DNA of 64,000 nt from assembly GCF_014534745.1 (NCBI RefSeq), contig NZ_JACVVP010000032.1, positions 24,465-88,464 of the forward strand, given 5' to 3'. The notes under the pieces are model-generated. The model had not been told where the DNA came from, ran no database searches, and was given only the letters and a program-made list of their open reading frames with translations. A program made the translations under genes and the position numbers. Positions 34,243 through 42,941 of this stretch are shown piece after piece. Within the stretch, counting starts at the first letter, position 1. The number at the start of each line of letters is the position of its first letter. Origin of the DNA: Flammeovirga sp. EKP202 (GTDB taxonomy: Bacteria > Bacteroidota > Bacteroidia > Cytophagales > Flammeovirgaceae).

Positions 34243-36267
34243 ATGAAAGGGTTATTCATACTATTTTCGACCATAATTCTATCAAGTATGCTATTTTCAT
34301 CGTGTTCTTCCACTTCACCAGAAGGCCATAATGATTTTGATGTTTCCAACTTTGAAGCCTACCCTTACTATGAAGGAGATTTAGGTGTAAAATATTCAAA
34401 AAGTGCTACCACCTTCAAGCTTTGGTCACCAACAGCTAGTAAAGTCACTGTCCAACTTTATGAAAGCGGTTTAGGAGGAAGCCCTATTGAAAGTGTTCCG
34501 ATGACGGCAACAGAAAAAGGAACTTGGACACTTAAAATTGATAAAGATTTATACGGTCAGTATTATACTTATCAAGTCCAAGTAGGAGAAAAAACACTAG
34601 CAGAAACACCGGGTATTTATGCAACAGCTGTAGGTGTTAATGGTAAAAGAGGTCAAATTATAGATTTAGCGAATACTAATCCTATCAATTGGGAAAATGA
34701 CAAACGTCCTGAACTTAAAGAATTAACAGATGCCATTCTATATGAAATTCATGTAAGAGACATTACAATTGCTGAAAATTCAGGAGCCAAGAACAAAGGA
34801 AAATTTTTAGGTTTAACAGAGACAGGTACTGTAAGTGATAAAGGTTTAAAAACAGGTCTAGATCATATTGAAGAACTTGGTGTAACTCATGTACATTTAC
34901 TTCCGTCCTTTGATTATCACAGCGTAGATGAAACAAAATTAGAAGAAGGTCAATATAATTGGGGGTACGATCCTGAGAATTATAATGTTCCAGAGGGATC
35001 TTATTCAACAGATCCTTATGATGCTACTGTAAGAATTAAGGAATTCAAGCAAATGGTACAAGCTCTTCATAAAAAAGGGATTCGAGTTGTATTAGATGTT
35101 GTATATAATCACACATTTTCTGGAGACGATTCTAATTTTTCATTGGAAGTACCTCAATACTATTATAGACAAAATGAAAAGGGTGGTTACTCTGATGCCT
35201 CAGCTTGTGGTAATGAAACTGCCTCGGAAAGAGCCATGGCTCGTAAATATATTGTCGAATCTGTTTTGTATTGGGCCAAAGAATATCACCTAGATGGATT
35301 TCGTTTTGACCTTATGGGAATTCATGACATTGAGACTATGAATATATTAGCCAAAAGGTTAAAGACTGAAGTAGATCCTAGTATCTTAATTTATGGTGAA
35401 GGTTGGAATGCTGCGGCTTCTCCACTTCCTGTCGAAGATCAAGCTATTAAAGCTAATACTCCAAAAATGCAGGGAGTTGCAGCCTTCTCTGATGATATTC
35501 GTGATGGTTTAAAAGGAAGTGTTTTCTATGATGATGAAATTGGTTTTATTCAAGGCAATAAAGAACTACACGAAACTATCAAGTTTGGTATTGTAGCTTC
35601 GACAAAACACCCTCAAATTGATTATAGCAAAATCAATTATTCAAAAGCACCTTGGGCTCCAACACCATCACAAACTGTAACTTATGTTTCTTGCCATGAC
35701 AATCATACTTTGTTCGATAAATTGAGTATTTCTCAACCCAATGCAACTCCAGAAGAAATCAAGAAAATGCATAAGCTTACTAGTGCTGTCGTTCTTACTT
35801 CCCAAGGGATTCCTTTTATCCACTCCGGTGTTGAAATGTTAAGAACCAAAGGTGGAGAACATAATTCTTATAATAAGCCTGATGCAATCAATAAAATCGA
35901 TTGGGATTGGAAATTCGAAAACAAAGAAATTTTTGAGTATTATCAAGGACTTATTGAGGTTAGAAAAGCACACCCTGCATTTAGAATGACGTCTACAGAG
36001 ATGATTGCCAAAAACCTACAATTCATTGATTTCAATGACCCACTAATTGTTGGGTATACCATTTCAAATAATGCTAATGATGATAGTGCAAAAACAATAG
36101 CTGTCATTTTTAACGCCAATAAATCAGCAAAGAATATCAGTAAGTTTTTACCAAATGGTCAGTGGAAAGTACTAGTTGATGGCAATAAAGCATCAGCAAA
36201 TGGTATAAAGACATTGAGTTCTGTAAAAATTGACGGTATCTCCGCATTAGTTTTAATTCAAGAGTAA
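34243..36267 (+). CDS. pulA: Pullulanase type I, surface or periplasmic lipoprotein
   Basis: A 674-residue GH13 enzyme that cuts alpha-1,6 branches in pullulan, starch or glycogen. Lipoprotein signal SSMLFSSCSS (Cys21). A CBM48-like N-domain (about 45-135, YSKSATTFKLWSPTASKVTVQ) precedes the catalytic barrel. Family marks: the YNWGYDPENYNVPEGSY pullulanase motif, VVLDVVYNHTF, nucleophile Asp356 (DGFRFDLMG), acid Glu386 (YGEGWN), Asp486 (VSCHDNHTLFD), and VEMLRTKGGEHNSYN. No CBM41 domain, so it is the short type. A SusE-like pair and SusCD nearby fit a starch-use role. It stands alone on the plus strand and ends at a terminator. A shared operator-like site supports joint control with the sus operons. 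Confidence 0.93.
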   Translation: MKGLFILFSTIILSSMLFSSCSSTSPEGHNDFDVSNFEAYPYYEGDLGVKYSKSATTFKLWSPTASKVTVQLYESGLGGSPIESVPMTATEKGTWTLKIDKDLYGQYYTYQVQVGEKTLAETPGIYATAVGVNGKRGQIIDLANTNPINWENDKRPELKELTDAILYEIHVRDITIAENSGAKNKGKFLGLTETGTVSDKGLKTGLDHIEELGVTHVHLLPSFDYHSVDETKLEEGQYNWGYDPENYNVPEGSYSTDPYDATVRIKEFKQMVQALHKKGIRVVLDVVYNHTFSGDDSNFSLEVPQYYYRQNEKGGYSDASACGNETASERAMARKYIVESVLYWAKEYHLDGFRFDLMGIHDIETMNILAKRLKTEVDPSILIYGEGWNAAASPLPVEDQAIKANTPKMQGVAAFSDDIRDGLKGSVFYDDEIGFIQGNKELHETIKFGIVASTKHPQIDYSKINYSKAPWAPTPSQTVTYVSCHDNHTLFDKLSISQPNATPEEIKKMHKLTSAVVLTSQGIPFIHSGVEMLRTKGGEHNSYNKPDAINKIDWDWKFENKEIFEYYQGLIEVRKAHPAFRMTSTEMIAKNLQFIDFNDPLIVGYTISNNANDDSAKTIAVIFNANKSAKNISKFLPNGQWKVLVDGNKASANGIKTLSSVKIDGISALVLIQE

Positions 36268-36295
36268 TAGAACTTGAACTCTACTTTGAGCATAA

Positions 36296-36337
36296 AAAAA
36301 TACCTGCAGTGTCAAAATAAACATTGCAGGTATTTTT
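36296..36337. terminator. Convergent terminator after pullulanase
   Basis: Perfect 13-bp stem (36296-36308 with 36325-36337) with A/T tracts on both sides, overlapping the stop of the gene at 36336. Confidence 0.85.
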
Positions 36338-36797
36338 ATTTCACCCTATTCTTCTCTTCTTTAACAATTGGACTTGAATTGAATATTAGATGATTTGTAT
36401 GTACAGAATAAATAATTTCTCCACTCAGATCAAAGAACTGAAGTGTACATTCAAATTGCTGTTCATCCACGGCCTTATATTCAATTTGTAACCATCTAAA
36501 TGGCCCCCTCAAAAAATTAAATCTCATTCTGTTACAATTACCTTTGATTGATTGAGATTGTAATTTCAAATCATAACCTTCTTTGTATTTCTCATCCTTT
36601 GACATGAATAGGATATAATCATTTTCTACTTCAATAGAATGAGCATATCTCAAAGCCATCAAATCAAGGTTTGGATCAAAATTCAATGTAGGATTTTTAA
36701 TCACAAAATGAGGAAAGGCTAGAAGCTTACCTTGAGCATAAGAAGTAGTATTAAAGCTGACTAATAGAGTGATAATGAAGTAAAGAATATATTTCAT
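36336..36797 (-). CDS. Secreted hypothetical protein
   Basis: A 153-residue protein with a signal peptide (cut near SYAQGK). The mature part is a single beta-rich domain with a pair of Cys-free aromatic strands (NFLRGPFRWLQIEYKAV, CTLQFFDLSGEIIYS). One Cys at NCNRM and one at FECTL could form a disulfide. I recognised no family. It stands alone. The terminator at its 3' end is shared with the pullulanase gene. Confidence 0.65.
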   Translation of the reverse strand: MKYILYFIITLLVSFNTTSYAQGKLLAFPHFVIKNPTLNFDPNLDLMALRYAHSIEVENDYILFMSKDEKYKEGYDLKLQSQSIKGNCNRMRFNFLRGPFRWLQIEYKAVDEQQFECTLQFFDLSGEIIYSVHTNHLIFNSSPIVKEEKNRVK

Positions 36798-36909
36798 AAT
36801 GGATTAATCAGTTTATCATAAAAACGGGTAAAAAACTCTTATTGTTTTATTAAAAACGCATTATAAAGAATGGTTAACTACTTAAAACTTGAAGAGTATA
36901 AAAACAAAA

Positions 36910-36936
36910 AGGTCAAGCCTTTATAAGACTTGACCT
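36910..36936 (-). terminator. Terminator of the exb operon
   Basis: Stem AGGTCAAG / CTTGACCT with an 11-nt loop, 26 bp past the stop at 36962. T run on the minus strand. Confidence 0.75.
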
Positions 36937-36961
36937 CTTTAACATTGATAGCTATGTGATC

Positions 36962-37423
36962 TTAGAAATTACGTAATTTCTTGTTAGCAGCATAGTTCAC
37001 TTTCAATGCGTTAGCCTCTCTTAGTTTCTGACGAACGTCAGAGATGATACCCATTTTAGCTTCTCTATCAATTTTAAGTGACATAGTGATTTTATCACCA
37101 TCCTCACCTAATTTGTCTTTTTCCTGAATCACGTGCTGAACAATTTGTTCTGGATCGATCAATACATCGTTCACTTGAATACGTGCTTCTGTGCCAAATT
37201 TTCTTGTATCACTTGGTTCCCCAATATAGATATAAGAAACTAATGATTTCTTTTCAAGCTTTGTTAACTCAGATGCTTGAGGCAATGAGTTCTTCACTAA
37301 TAACTCTGACTCACGGAAAGTCGTAGCAATCATGAAGAAGAACAAAAGCATGAAAATAATATCTGGCAAGGCTGAAGTAGGAATATCCTGCTTCGTTTTT
37401 GTTTTCTTCTTAAACGTTGCCAT
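36962..37423 (-). CDS. exbD: ExbD/TolR-family biopolymer transport protein (second copy)
   Basis: A 153-residue ExbD/TolR-type protein with one N-terminal membrane helix (about 18-38, SALPDIIFMLLFFFMIATTF). Its Asp in ALPDIIF is the conserved proton-path residue. The periplasmic part ends in a basic tail. Ion-powered energisers of this class drive TonB and thus SusC transporters. Last of four genes, 55 bp after the first exbD copy. In Bacteroidota two ExbD proteins next to one ExbB are common. Confidence 0.9.
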   Translation of the reverse strand: MATFKKKTKTKQDIPTSALPDIIFMLLFFFMIATTFRESELLVKNSLPQASELTKLEKKSLVSYIYIGEPSDTRKFGTEARIQVNDVLIDPEQIVQHVIQEKDKLGEDGDKITMSLKIDREAKMGIISDVRQKLREANALKVNYAANKKLRNF

Positions 37424-37478
37424 AAGGTCAATGTATTTAAATAAACGCCACCACGAATGATGGCGTTTGTTAGACCAA

Positions 37479-38027
37479 TTATTTTATCTCAGAAGGTTCA
37501 GCATCCGATACTTTGTAAGGGATTGCTTTTCTTGCTCTATCAAGCTTTTCCTTCTGATCTGGATTTTCCTTATCCAAATTTTGATAATCTTCTAAAGGCA
37601 TTTTCAAGAACATGGCACGCATTTCAGCATAAGCAAGTTTTAACTCGTCAATTACGCCAATGTACATTTCGTAAGATGTACCACGGTCTGTTTTCAATGA
37701 AATAATTGCCTTAGCTGCAGACTCTGATTGGTTAGGGTCCTTACCGTTGTTAAGAACAAACTCTTTAACCATCGTACGAAGTTTTGGTAAGTCTACCATC
37801 TCTTCTTGTGCTAACATGTCATCGTTTGAGTTAACAAGAATGTTAAACACGTTACGAGTTTTCACCTTAACATCTACGTCTTCAGCTTTTGGAGGTAACA
37901 TTACTGTTACACCTTTATCAGATGCAATTGTTGTTGCCACCAAGAAGAAGATTAGCAATAGGAAGGCGATATCCGCCATTGCTCCACCATTAATTTCTGG
38001 TGCGTCTTTTTTCTTCTTCTTTAACAT
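37479..38027 (-). CDS. exbD: ExbD/TolR-family biopolymer transport protein (first copy)
   Basis: A 182-residue ExbD-type protein. It starts with a lysine-rich stretch (LKKKKKDAPEI), then the membrane helix with the conserved Asp (GGAMADIAFLLLIFFLVATTI). The C-terminal half is periplasmic and longer than that of the second copy, with an acidic-basic tail (about 155-182). It follows the small membrane protein by 2 bp and so is translationally coupled. Partner of ExbB at 38437. Confidence 0.92.
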   Translation of the reverse strand: MLKKKKKDAPEINGGAMADIAFLLLIFFLVATTIASDKGVTVMLPPKAEDVDVKVKTRNVFNILVNSNDDMLAQEEMVDLPKLRTMVKEFVLNNGKDPNQSESAAKAIISLKTDRGTSYEMYIGVIDELKLAYAEMRAMFLKMPLEDYQNLDKENPDQKEKLDRARKAIPYKVSDAEPSEIK

Positions 38028-38029
38028 AA

Positions 38030-38377
38030 CTATCCAATAGATTTAACTACTCTTTGAACAACATCTAATACTACCGCAACACCTGCGATAATGAATAAGT
38101 AATAAGTCATGTTTAGGATACCACCGATCTTTTGTGATAATGGCTCATCCACACCGAACTCATTTAACTCTCTTGCTGTCACAGAGCTATCTGCTACCGA
38201 ATAACCGATAAAGAATAATACTACCAAGCCTACGATTGTAATCAATACTGTGATCGCTGATTTAGGATCTGTAATGATTGACATCAAGAAGCCGATTACT
38301 GTAGCTACTAATGCAATAATGATTAATAGTCCAGTGAAAGGTAGCAAGTATTCTGTAAATATAGCTTCACCGTTCAT
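38030..38377 (-). CDS. Small membrane protein of the exb operon
   Basis: A 115-residue protein with about three predicted transmembrane helices (12-32, 40-60, 88-110) joined by a short soluble loop DSSVTARELNEFGVDEPLSQ. It lies between exbB and exbD (59 bp and 2 bp gaps). A protein of this type is common at this place in Bacteroidota TonB-energiser operons. Its task is not known. It may be a structural partner of the ExbBD motor. Confidence 0.75.
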   Translation of the reverse strand: MNGEAIFTEYLLPFTGLLIIIALVATVIGFLMSIITDPKSAITVLITIVGLVVLFFIGYSVADSSVTARELNEFGVDEPLSQKIGGILNMTYYLFIIAGVAVVLDVVQRVVKSIG

Positions 38378-38436
38378 AACTATGTGTAATTTCTTAAATT
38401 CTACAATTACTATTTACAATTTGTAAATAGGTACTA

Positions 38437-39270
38437 CTACTTAGCAGTCAATTCGTTCTTAACCAAGATATCGATTAAAGATACAGAAGCTTCTTCCATT
38501 TCTAATACGATACCGTCGATTGTAGAAACACAATAGTTGTAGAATACTTGAAGGATTACACCAACGATAAGACCTGCTACTGTAGTAAGAAGGGCTACTT
38601 TAATACCACCTGCTACTAGTGAAGGAGAGATATCACCTGCTGCCTCGATCGCATCGAAGGCACCGATCATACCAATTACCGTACCCATGAAACCTAACAT
38701 TGGTGCCATAGCGATAAATAATGAGATCCATGGTAAACCTTTTTCTAATTTACCCATTTCTACTGAACCGTAAGAAACAACTGATTTTTCAACCATGTCA
38801 ATACCTTCAGAAGCTCTCATTAAACCTTGTGTAAAGATAGAAGCAACTGGACCTCTTGTAGCTTTAGCTACTTCTAATGCTGCATCAGCACCACCTGACT
38901 GTAAAGCTTCGTCGATTTTCGTTAAAAGCTTTTTAGTGTTTGTAGTTGAAAGTGATAACGTGATAACACGCTCGATAGCGATTGCTAAACCAAGGATTAA
39001 TGTAAGCAATACAGCTCCCATAAATTCCCAACCACCTTCGATGAATTTTTGCTTCACTGCTTGAGTGAAAGATAATTCTTCTACTTGTGCCAATTCATCA
39101 GAAGATACTTCTTGAACTGTAACTTCTTCTTCGACTGCCGCAGATGTCTCTTCAACTGCTGCTACTTCTTCAGTAGCAACTTCTTCTGTTGTTTCATCTT
39201 GCGCATACGACTGTGCGATACCTAAAGTAAGTGCACAGAAAAACATCAATAACGCGAATACTTTTTTCAT
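38437..39270 (-). CDS. exbB: MotA/TolQ/ExbB-family proton channel protein
   Basis: A 277-residue ExbB. It has a signal peptide (cut near SYAQDE) and then an unusually acidic, repetitive stretch (residues 24-60, Glu/Val/Thr rich), followed by the three ExbB helices with the conserved pore region (PWISLFIAMAPMLGFMGTVIGMIGAF). The acidic linker is a Bacteroidota habit. First gene of the exbB - small protein - exbD - exbD operon. It should energise TonB-dependent transport, including the two SusC proteins in this window. Confidence 0.93.
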   Translation of the reverse strand: MKKVFALLMFFCALTLGIAQSYAQDETTEEVATEEVAAVEETSAAVEEEVTVQEVSSDELAQVEELSFTQAVKQKFIEGGWEFMGAVLLTLILGLAIAIERVITLSLSTTNTKKLLTKIDEALQSGGADAALEVAKATRGPVASIFTQGLMRASEGIDMVEKSVVSYGSVEMGKLEKGLPWISLFIAMAPMLGFMGTVIGMIGAFDAIEAAGDISPSLVAGGIKVALLTTVAGLIVGVILQVFYNYCVSTIDGIVLEMEEASVSLIDILVKNELTAK

Positions 39271-39527
39271 AACTCTCTAACGTTCAGATTGCGATTAAAA
39301 AACTAAAATCACAGAACTGATACTGTAATAATAAATTTGTTTTGACTATCATCCGTAATCGTCGAGCAATTTAGTACTAATCTTTCGAATTAGTACTTTT
39401 TTTGATAGTTTTTAACGACTACTGACTCGCAAAGAAATATATAATTATAATTATAAACAAATTGATTATTCATTTATAAATGGCAAAATCACACTAATTA
39501 GCCTAATAAATGTTACATTTCGTTAAT

Positions 39528-40607
39528 TTACTGAGTCAATTCCCCCTTTAACGGTATGCCTACAAGCTCTTTGACCCTGTTCACGTCTTTATACTTTGTT
39601 AACAAACACATTAGTTTAGTAACACTTGCTTCTGTGGTCATATCCTTCCCTGAAAGAACTCCTACCTCATTGAGTTTAGTGCTCGTAGCATAGTGCCCTT
39701 GCATTACCATACCTCCTGTACATTGAGAAATGTTGACTACAACTACCCCTCTTTTGATCGTTTCTTGAAGCAGCTCAATGAACCAATCGGATGTAGGTAC
39801 ATTACCTGATCCATAGGTTTCTAGCACCACCCCCTGTAATTTTCGATTTTTTAGCATTTGTATTATGAAATCTTTAGGCATTCCTGGGAAGATTTTTAAC
39901 ACAATCACATTAGCATCGATCTTCTTCATAGAGCGTACAGGGTCTGTTATTGGATCTTTCCAAAACATTTCTTTTTTATATTCTATAAAAATTCCTGCCT
40001 CGGCTAAAGAAGGGTAATTATAAGATCTGAAGGCTGTAAAATTAAAGTTCTGTGATTTTTTAGCTCTGTTACCTCTCAAAAGTTTGCTATTAAAACAGAT
40101 ACAAACTTCTTGTATCAACATTTCACCATTAGCATCACGAGCAGAACACATTTCTAATGCTGACATCAGGTTTTCACGAGCATCTGTCCTCTTTTCTCCT
40201 ATTGGTAATTGTGAACCCGTGAGAATAATTGGCTTATGTACTCCATCCAACATGAAACTCAATGCGGAGGCGGTATAGGCCATTGTATCGGTACCATGCA
40301 AAATCACAAAACCATCAAAATCTTCATAGAAATACTCCATTAGATTCCCTAATTGAATCCAATGGTCTGGTGTTATATCCGATGAATCAATTAATGGATC
40401 CAAGGAAATTACCGTTAATTCAAAGTCGAACCCTTTTAATTCAGGTACCGCGTCAATTATTTTCTCAAAGTCAAATGGCGTCAGACTCCCATTTACGGGG
40501 TGTCTGTCCATTCCAATTGTTCCTCCTGTATATAATATAAGTATGGATGTATCTGAAGTTTTTGGGCCTGTGGAATTAATGTTTACAGTTTTATAGTATT
40601 CTCTCAT
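39528..40607 (-). CDS. ansA: Type I L-asparaginase
   Basis: A 359-residue cytoplasmic asparaginase without signal peptide. The first catalytic Thr is in ILYTGGTIGMD (about 28) and the second in LHGTDTMAYTASAL (about 103). The C-terminal EVGVLSGKDMTTEASV and QCTGGMVMQGHY segments are typical. It hydrolyses asparagine to aspartate and ammonia. It lies 4 bp after tatD and so is in the same transcript. This pairing recurs in Bacteroidota. Confidence 0.92.
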   Translation of the reverse strand: MREYYKTVNINSTGPKTSDTSILILYTGGTIGMDRHPVNGSLTPFDFEKIIDAVPELKGFDFELTVISLDPLIDSSDITPDHWIQLGNLMEYFYEDFDGFVILHGTDTMAYTASALSFMLDGVHKPIILTGSQLPIGEKRTDARENLMSALEMCSARDANGEMLIQEVCICFNSKLLRGNRAKKSQNFNFTAFRSYNYPSLAEAGIFIEYKKEMFWKDPITDPVRSMKKIDANVIVLKIFPGMPKDFIIQMLKNRKLQGVVLETYGSGNVPTSDWFIELLQETIKRGVVVVNISQCTGGMVMQGHYATSTKLNEVGVLSGKDMTTEASVTKLMCLLTKYKDVNRVKELVGIPLKGELTQ

Positions 40608-40611
40608 CTTT

Positions 40612-41391
40612 TCATTTCTTTAGATATTCATCTATTTTAAATAGATCATATGCATTCTTATCTGTTATTTCTTCTATTTCTTGACCGCTTTTTCCTGTCA
40701 AATCAGCTACTCTATCACAAACATAAGTAGTGTATAAAGGTTGGTTTCGTTTTCCTCTAAAAGGCTTCGGTGCTAAATAAGGACTATCTGTTTCTAATAC
40801 TATTTGAGATAAATCTATGTGTGGAATAACTTTATCTAACCCTCCGTTTTTAAAAGTCACTACACCGCCGATTCCAATTTTAAAGTTGACAGCTTCAAGT
40901 CTTTTTACATCTTCTACAGTTCCCGTGAAGCAATGAAGAACACCAAACAATTCATCTGAAGCAATTTCCTCTAAAACATTCAATGTTTCTGCCATAGCAT
41001 CTCTTGCATGAATCACTAATGGCAATTGATATTTCTTTGCTAATTCTGCTTGAATTTTGAATGCTTCAATTTGTTGTTCTTTGTAAGTTTTGTCCCAATA
41101 TAAGTCCAATCCCATTTCGCCTACTGCCACAAACTTTCTTTTAGAAAGCCAATCTTCTACAATGTAAAGTTCTTTCTCAAAGTTTTGGTCTACATGACAA
41201 GGGTGTAGCCCCATCATTGAAAGGCATTTGCCTGGGTATTTCTCTTCTAGTTCCAACATGCCCTCTATTGAAGTATGATCAATATTAGGCATTAAAATGT
41301 GTTTGAGTCCTGCGTTGAAAGCGTCACCTAAAATTTTGTCAATATCTGCACTAAATTTGTCTGAGTATATATGTGCGTGAGTATCTATCAT
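40612..41391 (-). CDS. tatD: TatD-family metal-dependent deoxyribonuclease
   Basis: A 259-residue TIM-barrel hydrolase. Metal-binding residues: MIDTHAHIYSDKF, the Glu in VGEMGLDLYWDKT (about 92), LHCFTGTVED (His about 154), and LETDSPYLAPKPFRGKRN near 205. TatD proteins are 3'-5' exonucleases and phosphodiesterases in DNA repair or turnover. First gene of the tatD-asparaginase pair. A -7 box TATGTTTG lies 25-35 bp upstream. Confidence 0.93.
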   Translation of the reverse strand: MIDTHAHIYSDKFSADIDKILGDAFNAGLKHILMPNIDHTSIEGMLELEEKYPGKCLSMMGLHPCHVDQNFEKELYIVEDWLSKRKFVAVGEMGLDLYWDKTYKEQQIEAFKIQAELAKKYQLPLVIHARDAMAETLNVLEEIASDELFGVLHCFTGTVEDVKRLEAVNFKIGIGGVVTFKNGGLDKVIPHIDLSQIVLETDSPYLAPKPFRGKRNQPLYTTYVCDRVADLTGKSGQEIEEITDKNAYDLFKIDEYLKK

Positions 41392-41416
41392 AATTTTAAT
41401 TATTTGGTATTTCGCA

Positions 41417-41424
41417 CAAACATA
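41417..41424 (-). promoter_or_regulatory. -7 box of tatD
   Basis: Minus strand TATGTTTG fits TAnnTTTG exactly, 26 bp before the ATG. No -33 at standard spacing. Confidence 0.5.
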
Positions 41425-41475
41425 ACAGCTTAGGTTTAAATCTATAAAAAATACAAATCGAATTTTTTTAATAGG

Positions 41476-41508
41476 TTGACCTTATTTCCATAATTATGAC
41501 TAATATTG
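41476..41508 (+). promoter_or_regulatory. Possible promoter of the DUF3108 gene
   Basis: TTG at 41476-41478, 22 bp, then TAATATTG at 41501-41508 (one change from TAnnTTTG), 31 bp before the ATG. Confidence 0.4.
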
Positions 41509-41539
41509 AAATTAATTATTAAGTAATTCATATAATTCT

Positions 41540-42370
41540 ATGAGACTGAATAAAAAAAACATAATAATAACTTGCTCTTGTATATTTTTTGGAATAGCCG
41601 CTTTTGGCTTTAAAACACAACAAGATCTTCCTAAAGACACATCTATTACTTTCGAACAAGGTGAAACACTAACGTATATCGCAGGCTATTCAGTCTTTGA
41701 AGCAGGCCAAGCTGTTGTTCATTTAGATAAAAAATTTCACGAAGTAAATGGTAAAAATTGTTATAAAGTAGATGTTCATGGAAAAAGTATAGGCATGTTT
41801 GGAATGGGTATGAAGATCCGTGACCTATGGCAAAGTTACTTTGATCCTGAAACTATATTACCTGTTCAATTCAATCGTGATATTCTTGAGGGTGGCTATA
41901 CTTTAGAAGAAAAAATAGACTTTGACCAAGTAAATGGAAAAGCGAAGGTCAAGTGGAAAAAGAAAGACAAACCTGAAATTCATAATGAAGAACATGAAAT
42001 GTCTCCAGGTTCCTTTGATGTCATTTCTGGATATTACTTGCTAAGAACTCTGGATTATGAACAATACGCAAAGGGTGATACTATTAATATGAATACCTTT
42101 TGGGAAAACAAAGGATATGACTTTGATATTGTCTATTTAGGTGTTGAGAAATGCCACACTAAATTTGGTAGAATAGAATCGCATGTTTTATCACCAATAA
42201 TGCCAGAAAATCAGCTTTTCTCTGGTACTCATCCCATTAAGTTTTGGGTATCGAAAGACGTCAATAGAATCCCATTAAAAATTCAGGCAGAACTGATTGT
42301 TGGAGCTGTCAATGTTGACCTTGTAAGATATAAAGGGCTAAAACAGAAATTGAAAAAAGCTAAATCTTAA
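41540..42370 (+). CDS. DUF3108-family periplasmic protein
   Basis: A 276-residue protein with an N-terminal signal or anchor (about 8-25). It matches the DUF3108 pattern: FEQGETLTYIAGYSVFEAGQ near 42, DLWQSYFDPETILPVQFNRD near 95, and a closing beta run with PIKFWVSKDVNRIPLKIQAEL. The family is of beta-barrel or clam-type fold and unknown role. Single gene with its own terminator. Confidence 0.8.
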   Translation: MRLNKKNIIITCSCIFFGIAAFGFKTQQDLPKDTSITFEQGETLTYIAGYSVFEAGQAVVHLDKKFHEVNGKNCYKVDVHGKSIGMFGMGMKIRDLWQSYFDPETILPVQFNRDILEGGYTLEEKIDFDQVNGKAKVKWKKKDKPEIHNEEHEMSPGSFDVISGYYLLRTLDYEQYAKGDTINMNTFWENKGYDFDIVYLGVEKCHTKFGRIESHVLSPIMPENQLFSGTHPIKFWVSKDVNRIPLKIQAELIVGAVNVDLVRYKGLKQKLKKAKS

Positions 42371-42390
42371 ACACGGTTAGCTTATCATAA

Positions 42391-42423
42391 AAAGAGCATG
42401 TTTGGTTCACAAACATGCTCTTT
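42391..42423. terminator. Convergent terminator DUF3108 gene / aroK
   Basis: Perfect 14-bp stem (42391-42404 with 42410-42423), 5-nt loop, then T run on the plus strand. Strong on both strands. Confidence 0.9.
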
Positions 42424-42425
42424 TT

Positions 42426-42935
42426 TTATTTCTTCAAGACATTCTTAATTTCCAAAGCTAACTCGGCAGGTGTTTTAGTTCCCGCTTCAATTACAAATTC
42501 GGCTTTAGAATAAAAAGGCAATCGATTTTCTCTTTTTTCTTTTATAGCATTATAAACTGCTTCTTTTTCATTTTGAGCTAATAAGGGGCGGGTTCCTTGT
42601 TGCTGCCATACTCTTTCAACTAATTCATCTTCGTGAACATCTACAAATACGGTGACTCCATTTTTCAACATCACTTCCATATTATCATAAAAACATGGAG
42701 CTCCTCCACCTGTTGCTAAAATTGCATTATCGGGAACAAATGTATTCACCACTTCTTTTTCTACCGCTCTAAAGTAATCCTCTCCCTTTTCAGTAAAAAT
42801 CTCAGGAATAGATTTCTTCTCTCTTTCTTCTATCTCTGTATCCATATCAAAATAAGGCAGTGATAGCAAAGATGATAATTCTTTGGCCAATGTAGATTTT
42901 CCACTACCTGGCATTCCAATTAAATAAATTCGCAT
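42426..42935 (-). CDS. aroK: Shikimate kinase
   Basis: A 169-residue P-loop kinase that phosphorylates shikimate. Walker A GMPGSGKSTLAKEL (7-20), shikimate-binding DMDTEIEERE and the ATGGGAPCF segment near 78, lid Arg in QQGTRPLLAQ near 115. Typical length. It follows a permease gene by 6 bp, so it is in the same transcript though of unrelated function. A chorismate synthase gene occurs 11 kb away. Confidence 0.95.
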   Translation of the reverse strand: MRIYLIGMPGSGKSTLAKELSSLLSLPYFDMDTEIEEREKKSIPEIFTEKGEDYFRAVEKEVVNTFVPDNAILATGGGAPCFYDNMEVMLKNGVTVFVDVHEDELVERVWQQQGTRPLLAQNEKEAVYNAIKEKRENRLPFYSKAEFVIEAGTKTPAELALEIKNVLKK

Positions 42936-42941
42936 TGTTTG

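Noticed and set aside
34071..34331. An 86-codon plus-strand frame before pullulanase
   Set aside because: It overlaps the pullulanase start in another frame, crosses the control region, and has no family resemblance.
36336..36797. Whether the small secreted gene belongs to the pullulanase unit
   Set aside because: It is on the opposite strand and separated by a bidirectional terminator; no functional link is seen.
42366..42380. ACACGGTTAGCTT after the DUF3108 gene as another operator-like site
   Set aside because: It lacks the K-CTR part of the motif and lies at a gene end, not in a control region.
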